From positions 1 to 64,000 of the forward strand of contig NZ_BSTS01000019.1 in assembly GCF_030269665.1 (NCBI RefSeq): DNA of 64,000 nt, written 5' to 3'. Positions 36,932-44,790 of the stretch are shown one piece after another. The notes beneath the pieces are model-generated. The model had not been told where the DNA came from, did not search any database, and saw nothing but the letters and a program-made list of their open reading frames with translations. The DNA comes from Actinomycetospora sp. NBRC 106375. Lineage in GTDB: Bacteria; Actinomycetota; Actinomycetes; Mycobacteriales; Pseudonocardiaceae. A program made the translations under genes and the position numbers. Positions within the stretch are counted from its first letter, which is position 1; every line of letters starts with the position of its first letter.

Positions 36932-38185
36932 TCAGCGGGCGGGCGGCGCGAGCTCGTGCCGGTCGGCGAGCCAGCGCCCGATCCGCTCGGCCGCGAGCTC
37001 GTTGCCGGTCGGTTCGCCCCGGGTGACGGCGCCGCCGAAGTGGGTGCCGCGCACCGCGACGCGGGTGAGGTCGCCGGCGCCGAGGGCGTGCGCCATCCGG
37101 CGGGAGTCACCCGGGAACGCGGCCTGGTCGCCGGTGAGCTCGACGAACATCGTCGGGACGGTGACGCCGGGCGCGCAGCGCACGAAGTCGGCGTTCGACG
37201 AGAGCCCGGACCACGTCGAGAGCCACGCCTCCGGCGTCGTGAGTCGCCCGAAGCCGACCTGGCCGTAGTTGATGAGGTCGGGCCGCGCGCCGAACAGCGA
37301 GCCGTACGGCCGGTCGCTCGGGTCGAGCGAGAGGTCGACGGTGCGCGGGTCGGCGTCCGTGCGGTACACGGTGAGGATCTGCGGCGCCAGCGCGCGCCGG
37401 CGGTCGGCCGCCGCGCCCGTCTTCTTGTGGGCCGCGCGGGCCTCGGCGGTGCGGGCGAGCAGCTCGCGGGCGTGGGCATCGAGGCGCGCGACGCGGTCGT
37501 GCTGGGCGGCGCGGTAGCGCTCGAGGAAGTCGGGGGTGTACGACGAGCTCGCGGGCGGCTCGGCGAAGCCGTTGGCCGGGTCGAACGGGTCGAGCGCGGC
37601 CACGGCGGCCAGCGGGTCGCGCTCGTCGGCCACCGAGGGGTCGATGCAGCCGAGCAGCAGGCGCCCCTGCCCCGGGTGCGGGGCGAGGAAGACCACGCCG
37701 TCGGCGCCGGGCATGTCGGCGTCGGCGAGCTTCGTGGGCCGGCCGCCGGGGGTCGTCGCGATCCGGTCGGCGGGCGCGAGGCCCGCCTGCTCGAGGTAGA
37801 AGGCGAACAGTGTGCCGCCGCCGGAGTGCCCGAGCGGCACGATCGCCTCGAAGCCCCGCTCCCGCAGGAAGCCCAGGCCCGCGGCGACGTCGAGCAGCGC
37901 CTGCTCGTGCACGAGCGTGAGGTCGTTGTTCACCGACCGGGTGTGCTGGGTCCACACCGCGGCGCCGGCGGCCAGCAGGTGCGGCACCAGCGCGTGGTGG
38001 GTGACGTCCTGGCGCGGGTGCATGACCACGACGACGGTGCGCGCGCCGGGCACCGTCGCGAGCACCCCGCGCACCGTCGCGCCGTCGGCGGTCGTGAGCT
38101 CGTGGACGCTGGTGACGGTGGCGGCCGGGCGGTCGTCGACCGCGACGTGGCGGCCCGCGCCCAGCCCGGTGGCCGGTGCACTCAT
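36932..38185 (-). CDS. alpha/beta hydrolase
   Basis: A 417-residue alpha/beta hydrolase with the nucleophile elbow GHSGGG in PLGHSGGGTLFAF, an upstream VVVVMHPRQDV strand, and a late GTHFGGAV with the catalytic His. A ~120-residue helical insertion (about residues 190-290) enlarges the usual fold. It ends a three-gene operon behind a VOC dioxygenase-like protein and a small protein, each joined by 4-nt overlaps. This suggests hydrolysis of a ring-cleavage product or ester; the substrate is unknown. Confidence 0.8.
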   Translation of the reverse strand: MSAPATGLGAGRHVAVDDRPAATVTSVHELTTADGATVRGVLATVPGARTVVVVMHPRQDVTHHALVPHLLAAGAAVWTQHTRSVNNDLTLVHEQALLDVAAGLGFLRERGFEAIVPLGHSGGGTLFAFYLEQAGLAPADRIATTPGGRPTKLADADMPGADGVVFLAPHPGQGRLLLGCIDPSVADERDPLAAVAALDPFDPANGFAEPPASSSYTPDFLERYRAAQHDRVARLDAHARELLARTAEARAAHKKTGAAADRRRALAPQILTVYRTDADPRTVDLSLDPSDRPYGSLFGARPDLINYGQVGFGRLTTPEAWLSTWSGLSSNADFVRCAPGVTVPTMFVELTGDQAAFPGDSRRMAHALGAGDLTRVAVRGTHFGGAVTRGEPTGNELAAERIGRWLADRHELAPPAR

Positions 38186-38427
38186 GCGGGGTCGACCCGC
38201 AGGGCGTCCTTGTCGTGCTGCACGATCCGCCCGTCCGCGACGCCGGCCACGCAGCTGTACCAGACCGCGTGCCGGCAGCCGGTCGCGCGCCGGTCGACCA
38301 CGATCGCGCCGTCGGCCGTGATCTCGAAGTACGGGCCGACCTTCCCGACGGTGACCTCGGGGTCCTCGCCGGCGACCTTCGCGACCGTGGTGTTCTCGGG
38401 GACGTCGAGGACGTAGAGCGCGGTCAT
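38182..38427 (-). CDS. conserved small protein in the VOC/hydrolase operon
   Basis: An 81-residue soluble protein (TALYVLDVPENTTVAKVAG start; two cysteines in TGCRHAVWYSC). I do not recognise a family. Overlaps of 4 nt with both neighbours show it is part of the operon; it could be a small accessory subunit. Confidence 0.6.
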   Translation of the reverse strand: MTALYVLDVPENTTVAKVAGEDPEVTVGKVGPYFEITADGAIVVDRRATGCRHAVWYSCVAGVADGRIVQHDKDALRVDPA

Positions 38428-39044
38428 ACCTGCGCCGCTTCCCAGTCCGCGGCACGCTCGACGATCAGCTCGGCCTTGCGGGCGAGCAGCTTGCCGAACG
38501 TCGGCTCGGGTGCGCCGACGACGTCGAGCAGCGCGTCGATCGTCAGGTTCGCGTCGAGGTCCTCCTGCGGCGTCACCGGGCGCATCGCGCGGGTGAGCTC
38601 GACCATGTAGCCGTTCGGGTCGTGGGTGTAGATCGACTCGATGGTCTCGTGCTGGATCTGCATCTCGACGGGCCACTGCGAGTCGTCGAGGCGGCGCCGG
38701 TACTCCAGCAGGTCGTCCTGGTCGTCGACGTGGATCGCCAGGTGGCGCGACCGCACGAAGAACTCCGGGACCTCGGGGCCGAAGCCCGCGTAGACGTCGC
38801 CCCGCTCGTGCGCGTGCTGGGGCTCGAGGCCGAAGTAGTAGAAGAACGCGATCCGGTCGTCGTTGCCGATGTCGAAGAAGAAGTGGATGAAGTCCGGGTG
38901 GTCCTCCGGGCCCCATCCCGCCGCGCAGATCGAGTGGACGACCGGGAAGCCGAGCACGTCGCGGTAGAAGCGCACGGTGCCCGCGGGGTCGAAGGTCGGG
39001 AAGGCGGCGTGGTCCACGCCGCGGACCTTGTGCTCGAGCGTCAT
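38424..39044 (-). CDS. VOC-superfamily (glyoxalase/extradiol dioxygenase-like) protein
   Basis: A 206-residue vicinal-oxygen-chelate protein. Metal-ligand positions are suggested by GVDHAAFPTFDP near the start, the SRHLAIHVDDQD strand and the terminal NGYMVELTRAM glutamate. A single VOC pair fits glyoxalase-like or type I extradiol enzymes. It is first in the operon with a small protein and an alpha/beta hydrolase. A motif shared with the hyuA promoter lies 30-47 nt upstream of its start. Confidence 0.8.
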   Translation of the reverse strand: MTLEHKVRGVDHAAFPTFDPAGTVRFYRDVLGFPVVHSICAAGWGPEDHPDFIHFFFDIGNDDRIAFFYYFGLEPQHAHERGDVYAGFGPEVPEFFVRSRHLAIHVDDQDDLLEYRRRLDDSQWPVEMQIQHETIESIYTHDPNGYMVELTRAMRPVTPQEDLDANLTIDALLDVVGAPEPTFGKLLARKAELIVERAADWEAAQV

Positions 39045-39073
39045 GGCGACGAGGTTACGCCGGGTTCGACGCG

Positions 39074-39091
39074 AGCGTCAATCTTTCGACG
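39074..39091. promoter_or_regulatory. AGCGTC-N8-GACG motif upstream of the VOC operon
   Basis: AGCGTCAATCTTTCGACG lies 30-47 nt before the VOC start and overlaps the last codons of the TetR gene. It matches 15 of 18 positions with 49263-49280 upstream of the hyuA operon, in the same orientation to the gene. CGTC and GACG form a short inverted repeat, as expected for a TetR site. Confidence 0.45.
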
Positions 39092-39800
39092 ACTCCGACG
39101 AGCCGGTGATGACGTGCTCGAGGTAGTCGAGGTCCTGGCGCAGGAGCGAGAGCGCGGCCGCCGGGTCGTCGGGGCGGGGGCTCGCCGGCGTGCGGTCCGG
39201 GGACTGCGCGACGAGCGCGACCGCCATCTCGGCCATCTGGTCGGCCACCTCGTCGGCGGACTGCGCCCCGCCGGGGTGGAACCACCAGGCGATCCAGTTG
39301 CACATGCCGATGAGCCCGAGCGCCGTGGTGCGCACGGCGCGGGGCCGGAACTCCCCGCTGCGCACGCCCTGGTCGATGACGCGGACGAACCCGTCGAGCA
39401 CTCGGCGCTTCGCGGTCTCGTGGGCGGCGGCGAGCTCCGCCGGCAGCTCGGACTCGGAGCGGATGACCAGCCGGAACCGCGCCGCGTGGTGGGCCTGCCG
39501 GGACGCGATGAGGTGGACCAGCCGCCGCAGTTTCTCGGTCGCGCCGAGGTCCTCGGCGGCGATCCCGGCGGCCGCGTCGGCGGGCCCCTCGGTGATCTCG
39601 GTGACCAGCTGGGCGAGGATCTGGTCCTTGTTCTTGACGTAGTAGTACAGCGCCGGGCGGGTCATGCCCATGGCGTCCGCGATGTCCTGCAGGCTCGTGC
39701 CCGCGAAGCCGCGCTCGGCGAACAGCCGGGTCGCCTGCTCGTAGATCTGGGCCTCGACGAGCTCGCGCCGCACCGATCCCCGGCCGTTCGCCTGGCTCAT
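39078..39800 (-). CDS. TetR-family transcriptional regulator
   Basis: A 240-residue TetR regulator. Helix-turn-helix in residues ~14-60 (ATRLFAERGFAGTSLQDIA, then MTRPALYYYVKNKDQIL), and a long C-terminal ligand domain of the kind that binds acyl-CoA or aromatic intermediates (CNWIAWWFHPGG). It lies between the VOC operon and the aryl-CoA operon on the same strand. The motif shared by the two operon leaders makes it the obvious candidate regulator of both. Confidence 0.9.
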   Translation of the reverse strand: MSQANGRGSVRRELVEAQIYEQATRLFAERGFAGTSLQDIADAMGMTRPALYYYVKNKDQILAQLVTEITEGPADAAAGIAAEDLGATEKLRRLVHLIASRQAHHAARFRLVIRSESELPAELAAAHETAKRRVLDGFVRVIDQGVRSGEFRPRAVRTTALGLIGMCNWIAWWFHPGGAQSADEVADQMAEMAVALVAQSPDRTPASPRPDDPAAALSLLRQDLDYLEHVITGSSESSKD

Positions 39801-39849
39801 GGGCGGCGACGATACCGGCGGAGCACGGAGTCCCCGGCTCGCCGGACGG

Positions 39850-40747
39850 TCACCACACGACGTCCACCCGCTGCGGCCCGCAGAACATCGGGCTCGTCAC
39901 GTCGTCGTAGGTCGCACCGGGGGCCAGCGCGAGCGTCGGCAGGCGGTCCAGCAGCGCGCCGAGAGCCGTCGAGATCTCGATGCGGGACAGCTCCGCGCCG
40001 AGGCAGAGGTGCACGCCGTGGCCGAACGAGACGTGGCGCCGCGCCGTGGGACGCCCGAGGACGAAGGTGCCGGCGTCGTCGCCGAACACCGCGGTGTCCA
40101 TGTTCGCCGACTCCAGCCCGACGATCACTCGGTCCCCGGCGGCCAGCCCGTCCCCGCGGACCTCGGTGTCCGCGGTCACCGTGCGCAGCACCCACCGGAT
40201 CGCCGACGCGTACCGCAGGCCCTCCTCGCGGGCCTCGTCGAGCAGCGAGCCCGTACCTGCTGGTCGAGCTCCGCTGCGCTCCGTCTCCCGGTCCGCGAGC
40301 AGCCGTTCCCACCGGCTCCGGTCGGACAGGAGCTGCCAGAGCGTCGCGCCGATCGTGTACGCGGTGCTCTCCAGCCCGGCGACGAAGAGCTGCCAGGCGT
40401 GGAACGCGACCTCCCTCTCGCTCAGCGAACGCCCGTCGACGCTGCCCAGCGCCAGCCGCGTGATGAGATCGTCCGGCGGCTCGGGAGTCGCCCTGCGCGT
40501 CGCACTGGGTGATCAGGGCCGGCGGCGGCTCGCCGGTGTCGTCGCCGTCGAGCACGAAGTTGCCCTGGTTGCTGTGCGTCGTGGGGTCGAGCAGGACCTC
40601 GCGGACCAGCTCGTGGTGCCCGACGAAGCCGAGGCCGGGCGCAACGGGGTGCACCGGGCACCCGGACGCGCGGACGTCGGTGAGGCCCTCACGGACCTGG
40701 GCCAGCGGGCCGCCCGCGAGGGGGTTGAAGGAGTCGGTGGTGGTCAT
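39850..40747 (-). pseudogene. cytochrome P450 with central deletion and frameshift
   Basis: The N-terminal frame from ATG 40747 runs through a normal P450 start (DSFNPLAGGPLAQVREGL, VREVLLDPTTHSNQG) to ALITQCDA. The remaining protein continues in another frame from about 40500 (TPEPPDDLITRLALG, then the I-helix VAGLESTAYTIG, and haem-binding FGHGVHLCLG) to the TAA-type end at 39850 (stop read as TGA). About 120-130 codons that normally join CDAPEHxxLR to the I-helix are missing, and the frame changes. It also contains a copy of the 29-nt repeat. Its position behind maleate isomerase (17 nt) suggests it was once the last enzyme of that operon. Confidence 0.8.
40262..40290 (-). repeat. 29-nt repeat, copy 3 (inside the P450 remnant)
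   Basis: Identical to the ddl copies. Read in the P450 C-terminal frame it gives [14 protein letters not shown], the same frame as ddl copy 1. It sits in the loop after the I-helix region (LLSDRSRWERLLAD). Confidence 0.85.
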
Positions 40748-40764
40748 GGCGGTCTCCGTGGGGG

Positions 40765-41514
40765 TCAGGAAACGGTGGCCGGAGCACCGAGCAGCGACCC
40801 GGCGTCGGGGATCTCGGTGGGCAGCCCGAGGGCGCGGAGCAGGCAGAACGCCCCCGCCGTGGCGGCGGAGAGCACGGGGAGGCCGAGTTCGCGCTCGACC
40901 ACGGGCACCAGGGGCAGCGACGGCATCTGCACGCAGGCGGAGACCACCAGGGCGTCGGCGCGGCCGAGATCGAGCGTGCGGGCGGCCGCGACCACGCGAT
41001 CACCGGGGATGCAGCCGACGTCGGCGTTGTCGGGGACCTCGAGCGCCACCCAGTCGACGACCTCGACGCCCTCGGCCTCCAGGTACGCGACGACCTGCGC
41101 CGCCAGCGGCTTCATGTAGGGCATGACCAGCGCGACCCGGCCGTGCGAGGCCGCCGCGAGCGCGTCGACCAGGGCACCGGCACTCGACACGAGCCCCGCG
41201 TCCAGCCCGCGCCCGGCGAGCTGGCCGGCCACCTCCGCCCCGACGCGACGGTGCTCCCCCGGCCCCTGCGCCATGACGGCGACGAGGCAGGCGTAGAGCA
41301 GGGCGTCGACGCCGGCGTCGGCGAGCTCGTCGCCGCAGCGGCCGCGCTGCGCGTTCATCGCGACGAGCTCCTCGGGCGAGACCGTGTGCATCCGCATGCG
41401 GCTGCCGTGGAACGAGAACGTGGCGCTCGCGTGCCGCGCGAGCAGGGCCGGGATCTCCGTCTCCACCGTGACGTTGGAGCTGGGGACGATCATCCCGATG
41501 CGGTGGTGGCTCAC
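40765..41514 (-). CDS. maiA: maleate cis-trans isomerase
   Basis: A 249-residue Asp/Glu-racemase-superfamily enzyme. The two cysteines used for maleate-to-fumarate isomerisation occur at positions 76 (LLYACLVAV) and 194 (VVSACVQMPS), the numbering known for the Nocardia enzyme. The N-terminus MSHHRIGMIVPSSNVTVE is also typical. Maleate is formed from maleylpyruvate (gentisate pathway) or maleamate (nicotinate pathway). The neighbouring aryl-CoA genes favour the gentisate-type route, although no ring-cleavage enzyme is in the window. GTG 41514 overlaps the ligase stop by 4 nt. Confidence 0.88.
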   Translation of the reverse strand: MSHHRIGMIVPSSNVTVETEIPALLARHASATFSFHGSRMRMHTVSPEELVAMNAQRGRCGDELADAGVDALLYACLVAVMAQGPGEHRRVGAEVAGQLAGRGLDAGLVSSAGALVDALAAASHGRVALVMPYMKPLAAQVVAYLEAEGVEVVDWVALEVPDNADVGCIPGDRVVAAARTLDLGRADALVVSACVQMPSLPLVPVVERELGLPVLSAATAGAFCLLRALGLPTEIPDAGSLLGAPATVS

Positions 41515-43166
41515 GTGTCCTCTCCCGACAGGCGTGCGGCGATGTCCGCTGTCATGGCCACCTTGTCGAGCTTCCCGACCTTCGTGCGCGGCAGGGCTTC
41601 CCGGAGCTCCACGCGTTCCGGCCACTTGAACTTGGCGACGTCGAGGGCGGTCAGGTGCGCCTGCAGGTCCGCGAGCGTGACCGGCGTGCCGTCGGTGGCG
41701 ACGTACGCGCACCCGCGCTCCCCGAGGCGCGGGTCCGGCATCGCGACGAGCGCCGCCTCGACGACGTGGGGGTGCGCGAGCAGCAGCAGCTCGACCTCCT
41801 CGGCGTTGATCTTCTCGCCGCCGCGGTTGATGAGGTCCTTGATGCGGCCCTCGACGGAGATCGCGCGGTACCCGTCCAGCAGGCGGACGGCCGCGAGGTC
41901 GCCCGTGCGGTAGGCGCCGTCGGCGGTGAACGCCTCCGGCCGGTCCAGCCCGTGGTAGCCGCGCAGGGTGTACGGGCCGCGGCAGCAGAGCTCCCCGACC
42001 TCGCCGTCGGCGACCTCCTCCTCGGTGCCGGGCGCGAGGATCCGCGCCTCGTCGAGCGGCGAGATCGGCACGCCGACCGTGGTGCGGCGCAGGTCGGCGG
42101 AGCTGCCCCGCGGGGTCACCAGGAACATGCCCTCGGCCATGCCGAACAGCTGGCCGACCCACGCCCCGCCCTGTCCGGCCGCGGCGAACAGCTCCTCCGA
42201 GACCTTCGCCCCGGAGAGCACGACGACGCGCAGCGTCGCCGCGAGCTCGTCGTAGAGCGGGTGCTCGGGTGCCCGGTAGTGCACGTGGCCGAAGAGCACC
42301 GAGGTGGCGCGCTCGGCCACGAGCAGCGGCATCGCCGTGTCGAGGTCGTGGTCGGTGAGCACGAGGCAGGCGCCGACGGTGTGGGGCCCGTGCACCCCGC
42401 ACACGACCCCGGCGTTGTGGATCACCGGGATGAGGTGGCCGACGCGGTCGTCCGCGGTCCAGCCGAGGACCTCCGCGTAGGCGCGGGCGTTGTACCAGTA
42501 CTCGGCGTGGGGCCGCGGGATCAGCTTCGGCACCCCGGTGGTGCCGCCGGAGAGCTGGAAGACCGCGACGTCGTCGGGGTCGATCCCGTGCTGGATCTCC
42601 TCGACGCGTCGCCGGGCCTCGTCCGCGTCGACGTCGCCCGTGGGCAGGTCGCCGAGGACGAGGACGTGGCGCAGCGTCGGGTGGTCGACGGCCTGCTCGT
42701 GGGCGAAGGCGACGAGGTCGGTGCCCCGGGTCCCCGCCTCCACCAGGTGCGCGCGGGCGCCGACCGCCCGGCTGATGTGCGCGATCTCGTGCCCGCGGTG
42801 GGCGGCGAGGGTCGCCACCGGCACCAGGCCGGCCTTGAGCAGCGCGTACCAGGCGACGACGGTCTCGAGCCGGTTGGTGACCTGCACGATGACAGGGTCG
42901 CCCGGTCGCAGGCCGAGACCGGCGAGCCCGACCGCGACGCGGTCGGTGCGCTCGTCCAGCTCGGCGTAGGTCAGCCGGCCCTGGGCCGCCACGACGGCGT
43001 CGCGGTCGGGGTGCGCGCGGGCGACGGCGTGGAACTCCTCGGCGAGCGTGCGCGTGCCCCAGAGACCCTCGGCCCGGTAGCGGTCGGCGAGCTCGGCGGG
43101 GAAACCGGCCGCCGTCGTCCCCGCGCTCGTCCCTGCGCTCGTCCCTGCGCTCGTCCCCGCCGTCAT
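41511..43166 (-). CDS. aryl acid adenylate/CoA ligase (EntE/DhbE-like)
   Basis: A 551-residue ANL-family enzyme: P-loop FQLSGGTTGVPKLIPR, GQLFGMAEGMF in place of the usual YGxTE, TGDLAAVR, and the C-terminal hinge/lysine segment with RTKVGKLDK. The fold and the PRPHAEYWYNARAY segment are closest to 2,3-dihydroxybenzoate/salicylate adenylating enzymes. Linked to a salicyloyl-CoA-hydroxylase-like flavoprotein, it may activate salicylate or a similar aryl acid. The N-terminus is a four-fold 12-nt tandem repeat (TSAG repeats). It overlaps its neighbours by 4 nt at both ends. Confidence 0.85.
   Translation of the reverse strand: MTAGTSAGTSAGTSAGTTAAGFPAELADRYRAEGLWGTRTLAEEFHAVARAHPDRDAVVAAQGRLTYAELDERTDRVAVGLAGLGLRPGDPVIVQVTNRLETVVAWYALLKAGLVPVATLAAHRGHEIAHISRAVGARAHLVEAGTRGTDLVAFAHEQAVDHPTLRHVLVLGDLPTGDVDADEARRRVEEIQHGIDPDDVAVFQLSGGTTGVPKLIPRPHAEYWYNARAYAEVLGWTADDRVGHLIPVIHNAGVVCGVHGPHTVGACLVLTDHDLDTAMPLLVAERATSVLFGHVHYRAPEHPLYDELAATLRVVVLSGAKVSEELFAAAGQGGAWVGQLFGMAEGMFLVTPRGSSADLRRTTVGVPISPLDEARILAPGTEEEVADGEVGELCCRGPYTLRGYHGLDRPEAFTADGAYRTGDLAAVRLLDGYRAISVEGRIKDLINRGGEKINAEEVELLLLAHPHVVEAALVAMPDPRLGERGCAYVATDGTPVTLADLQAHLTALDVAKFKWPERVELREALPRTKVGKLDKVAMTADIAARLSGEDT
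43116..43163 (-). repeat. 12-nt tandem repeat at the ligase N-terminus
   Basis: Four consecutive 12-nt units (close to CGTCCCTGCGCT on the plus strand) that begin directly behind the start codon and encode repeated TSAG. Such repeats vary in number by slippage without altering the frame. They form only a flexible extension. Confidence 0.8.
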
Positions 43167-44782
43167 CGCAGGGCCACCAGGTGCGTGCGGTCGGCCACGA
43201 GACCGTCGGCGAAGTCCTCGCGCAGGTCGTGCGGCCCGGCGACGACCACGAGGGCCGGCGTGCAGCGGCGCAGCCGCTCGGCGACCTCGAGGCGGGTCAG
43301 GACGCTGGAGCGGTCGTCGCCGCCGGTCAGCCACACCGTGTCGATCACGGCCGACCCCCGGCGGACGGCGTCCTCGACGGCCCGCTCGGACCCGGACGGC
43401 CGCGCGTCGGTCCCGAGGTCGAGCACGGTCGCGCCGAGCGCCTCCGGGTCGTCGGCGACGATCCGCGCGTCGAACCCCCAAGCCCCCACCGGGCCGTCCG
43501 CCGCGGCGGGGTCGGGCTCCTGCCCCGGCGCGGACGCGCGCAGCGCCCGCTCGAGCGCCCACTCCACGAGCGATCCCCCGCCCTCGGCTACCTCGGCCGG
43601 CGGCTCCTCGCCCGCCCACTGCTGCAGGGCCGACGTCACGACCCCGGGCGTCCCGGCGGCGAACCGCTCCAGGGGCACGTTGCCCGCGCGGCTCATGTAG
43701 GCGACGAGCAGCTGCTCGACGGGCAGGTCGAGGCGCTGCGGGAACGTCTCCCACCAGCGGCGGGAGCGCTCCGCGATGTGCTGGATGCGCTCCACCGCCG
43801 GGCGGCGGGCCTCCTCGTAGGCGGTCAGCGCCTGCTCGACGTCGTCGGCCTCCTGCAGCGAGGAGACCAGCGCGATCGCGTCCTCCATCGCGAGCTTCGT
43901 GCCCGAGCCCACCGAGTAGTGCGCGGTGTGCGCGGCGTCGCCGAGCAGCACCACCCGACCCGCGTGCCAGCGCGCGCACCGCACCGTCCGGAACCGCAGC
44001 CAGCGCGTCCGGTTGCCGATCAGCCGGTGGCCGCCGAGGTGGTCGGCGAAGACGTCGGACAGGTGGTCGAGCGCCACCTGGTCGGACTCGTCGGGCGACA
44101 GCGACGCCGTCGTCCGGTCGAAGCCCGCCGACCGCCACGTCGCCTCGTCGGTCTCGACGAGGAACGTGCTGCGGTCGGGCGCGTAGGGGTAGGCGTGCGT
44201 CACGAACACCCCGTGCTCGGTGGGCTCCGGCGCGAACAGCGCGTGCGGCAGCGCGACGTCCACGCCGGCCCACAGGTACCAGCCGGAGCCGGTCTCGACC
44301 TCGGCGCCGAAGTCGCCGGCGGTACCGGACCCCGTCTCCGCGCCCGCCCCGCTACGCGTCGCGCTCCCGACCCCGTCCGCCGCGATCACCAGGTCGGCGT
44401 CCAGCTCGTCCGCCGAGCGCCGGACCCCGAACTCCAGCTTCACCCCGGCGCTCTCGGCGTGGCGCTGGAGCACCCGCAGGAGCTCGGCGCGTCCGACCGC
44501 GACGAGGCTCGCCACGCTCATGCCCGCCTCGCGGCCCCCGACGCGCATCCGCATGTCGTGGGACCAGGACGCGGCCAGGATGTCGTCGAGCGAGGCGGGG
44601 TCGGCCTCGGCCAGCCGGCGCTGGGTGCGCGCGGCGAGACCGACGCCGAACCCGAACGTCTCGTCGGGCACGCCCTGCTCGTGCACCACGACCTCGCACT
44701 CGGGCTGGGCGAGCTTCAGCAGCCGCGCGGCGTAGAGACCTCCCGGTCCCCCGCCGAGCACGGCGACACGGTTCAGTCGCAT
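43163..44782 (-). CDS. FAD monooxygenase, salicyloyl-CoA 5-hydroxylase / aminobenzoyl-CoA monooxygenase-like
   Basis: A 539-residue group A flavoprotein: GGGPGGLYAARLLK for FAD, LVIAADGVGS, and GDAAHTAHYSVGSGTKLAMEDAI, the signature of the salicyloyl-CoA and 2-aminobenzoyl-CoA hydroxylase group. The last ~110 residues resemble the end of the old-yellow-enzyme-like half seen in larger fusion members (TPALVVVAGPHDLREDFADGL) but lack its flavin barrel, so that half looks vestigial. An extra SATRSGAGAETGSG insertion follows the AADGVGS motif. Co-encoded with the aryl ligase, it probably hydroxylates the aryl-CoA. Confidence 0.8.
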   Translation of the reverse strand: MRLNRVAVLGGGPGGLYAARLLKLAQPECEVVVHEQGVPDETFGFGVGLAARTQRRLAEADPASLDDILAASWSHDMRMRVGGREAGMSVASLVAVGRAELLRVLQRHAESAGVKLEFGVRRSADELDADLVIAADGVGSATRSGAGAETGSGTAGDFGAEVETGSGWYLWAGVDVALPHALFAPEPTEHGVFVTHAYPYAPDRSTFLVETDEATWRSAGFDRTTASLSPDESDQVALDHLSDVFADHLGGHRLIGNRTRWLRFRTVRCARWHAGRVVLLGDAAHTAHYSVGSGTKLAMEDAIALVSSLQEADDVEQALTAYEEARRPAVERIQHIAERSRRWWETFPQRLDLPVEQLLVAYMSRAGNVPLERFAAGTPGVVTSALQQWAGEEPPAEVAEGGGSLVEWALERALRASAPGQEPDPAAADGPVGAWGFDARIVADDPEALGATVLDLGTDARPSGSERAVEDAVRRGSAVIDTVWLTGGDDRSSVLTRLEVAERLRRCTPALVVVAGPHDLREDFADGLVADRTHLVALR

Positions 44783-44790
44783 CCGGGGCC

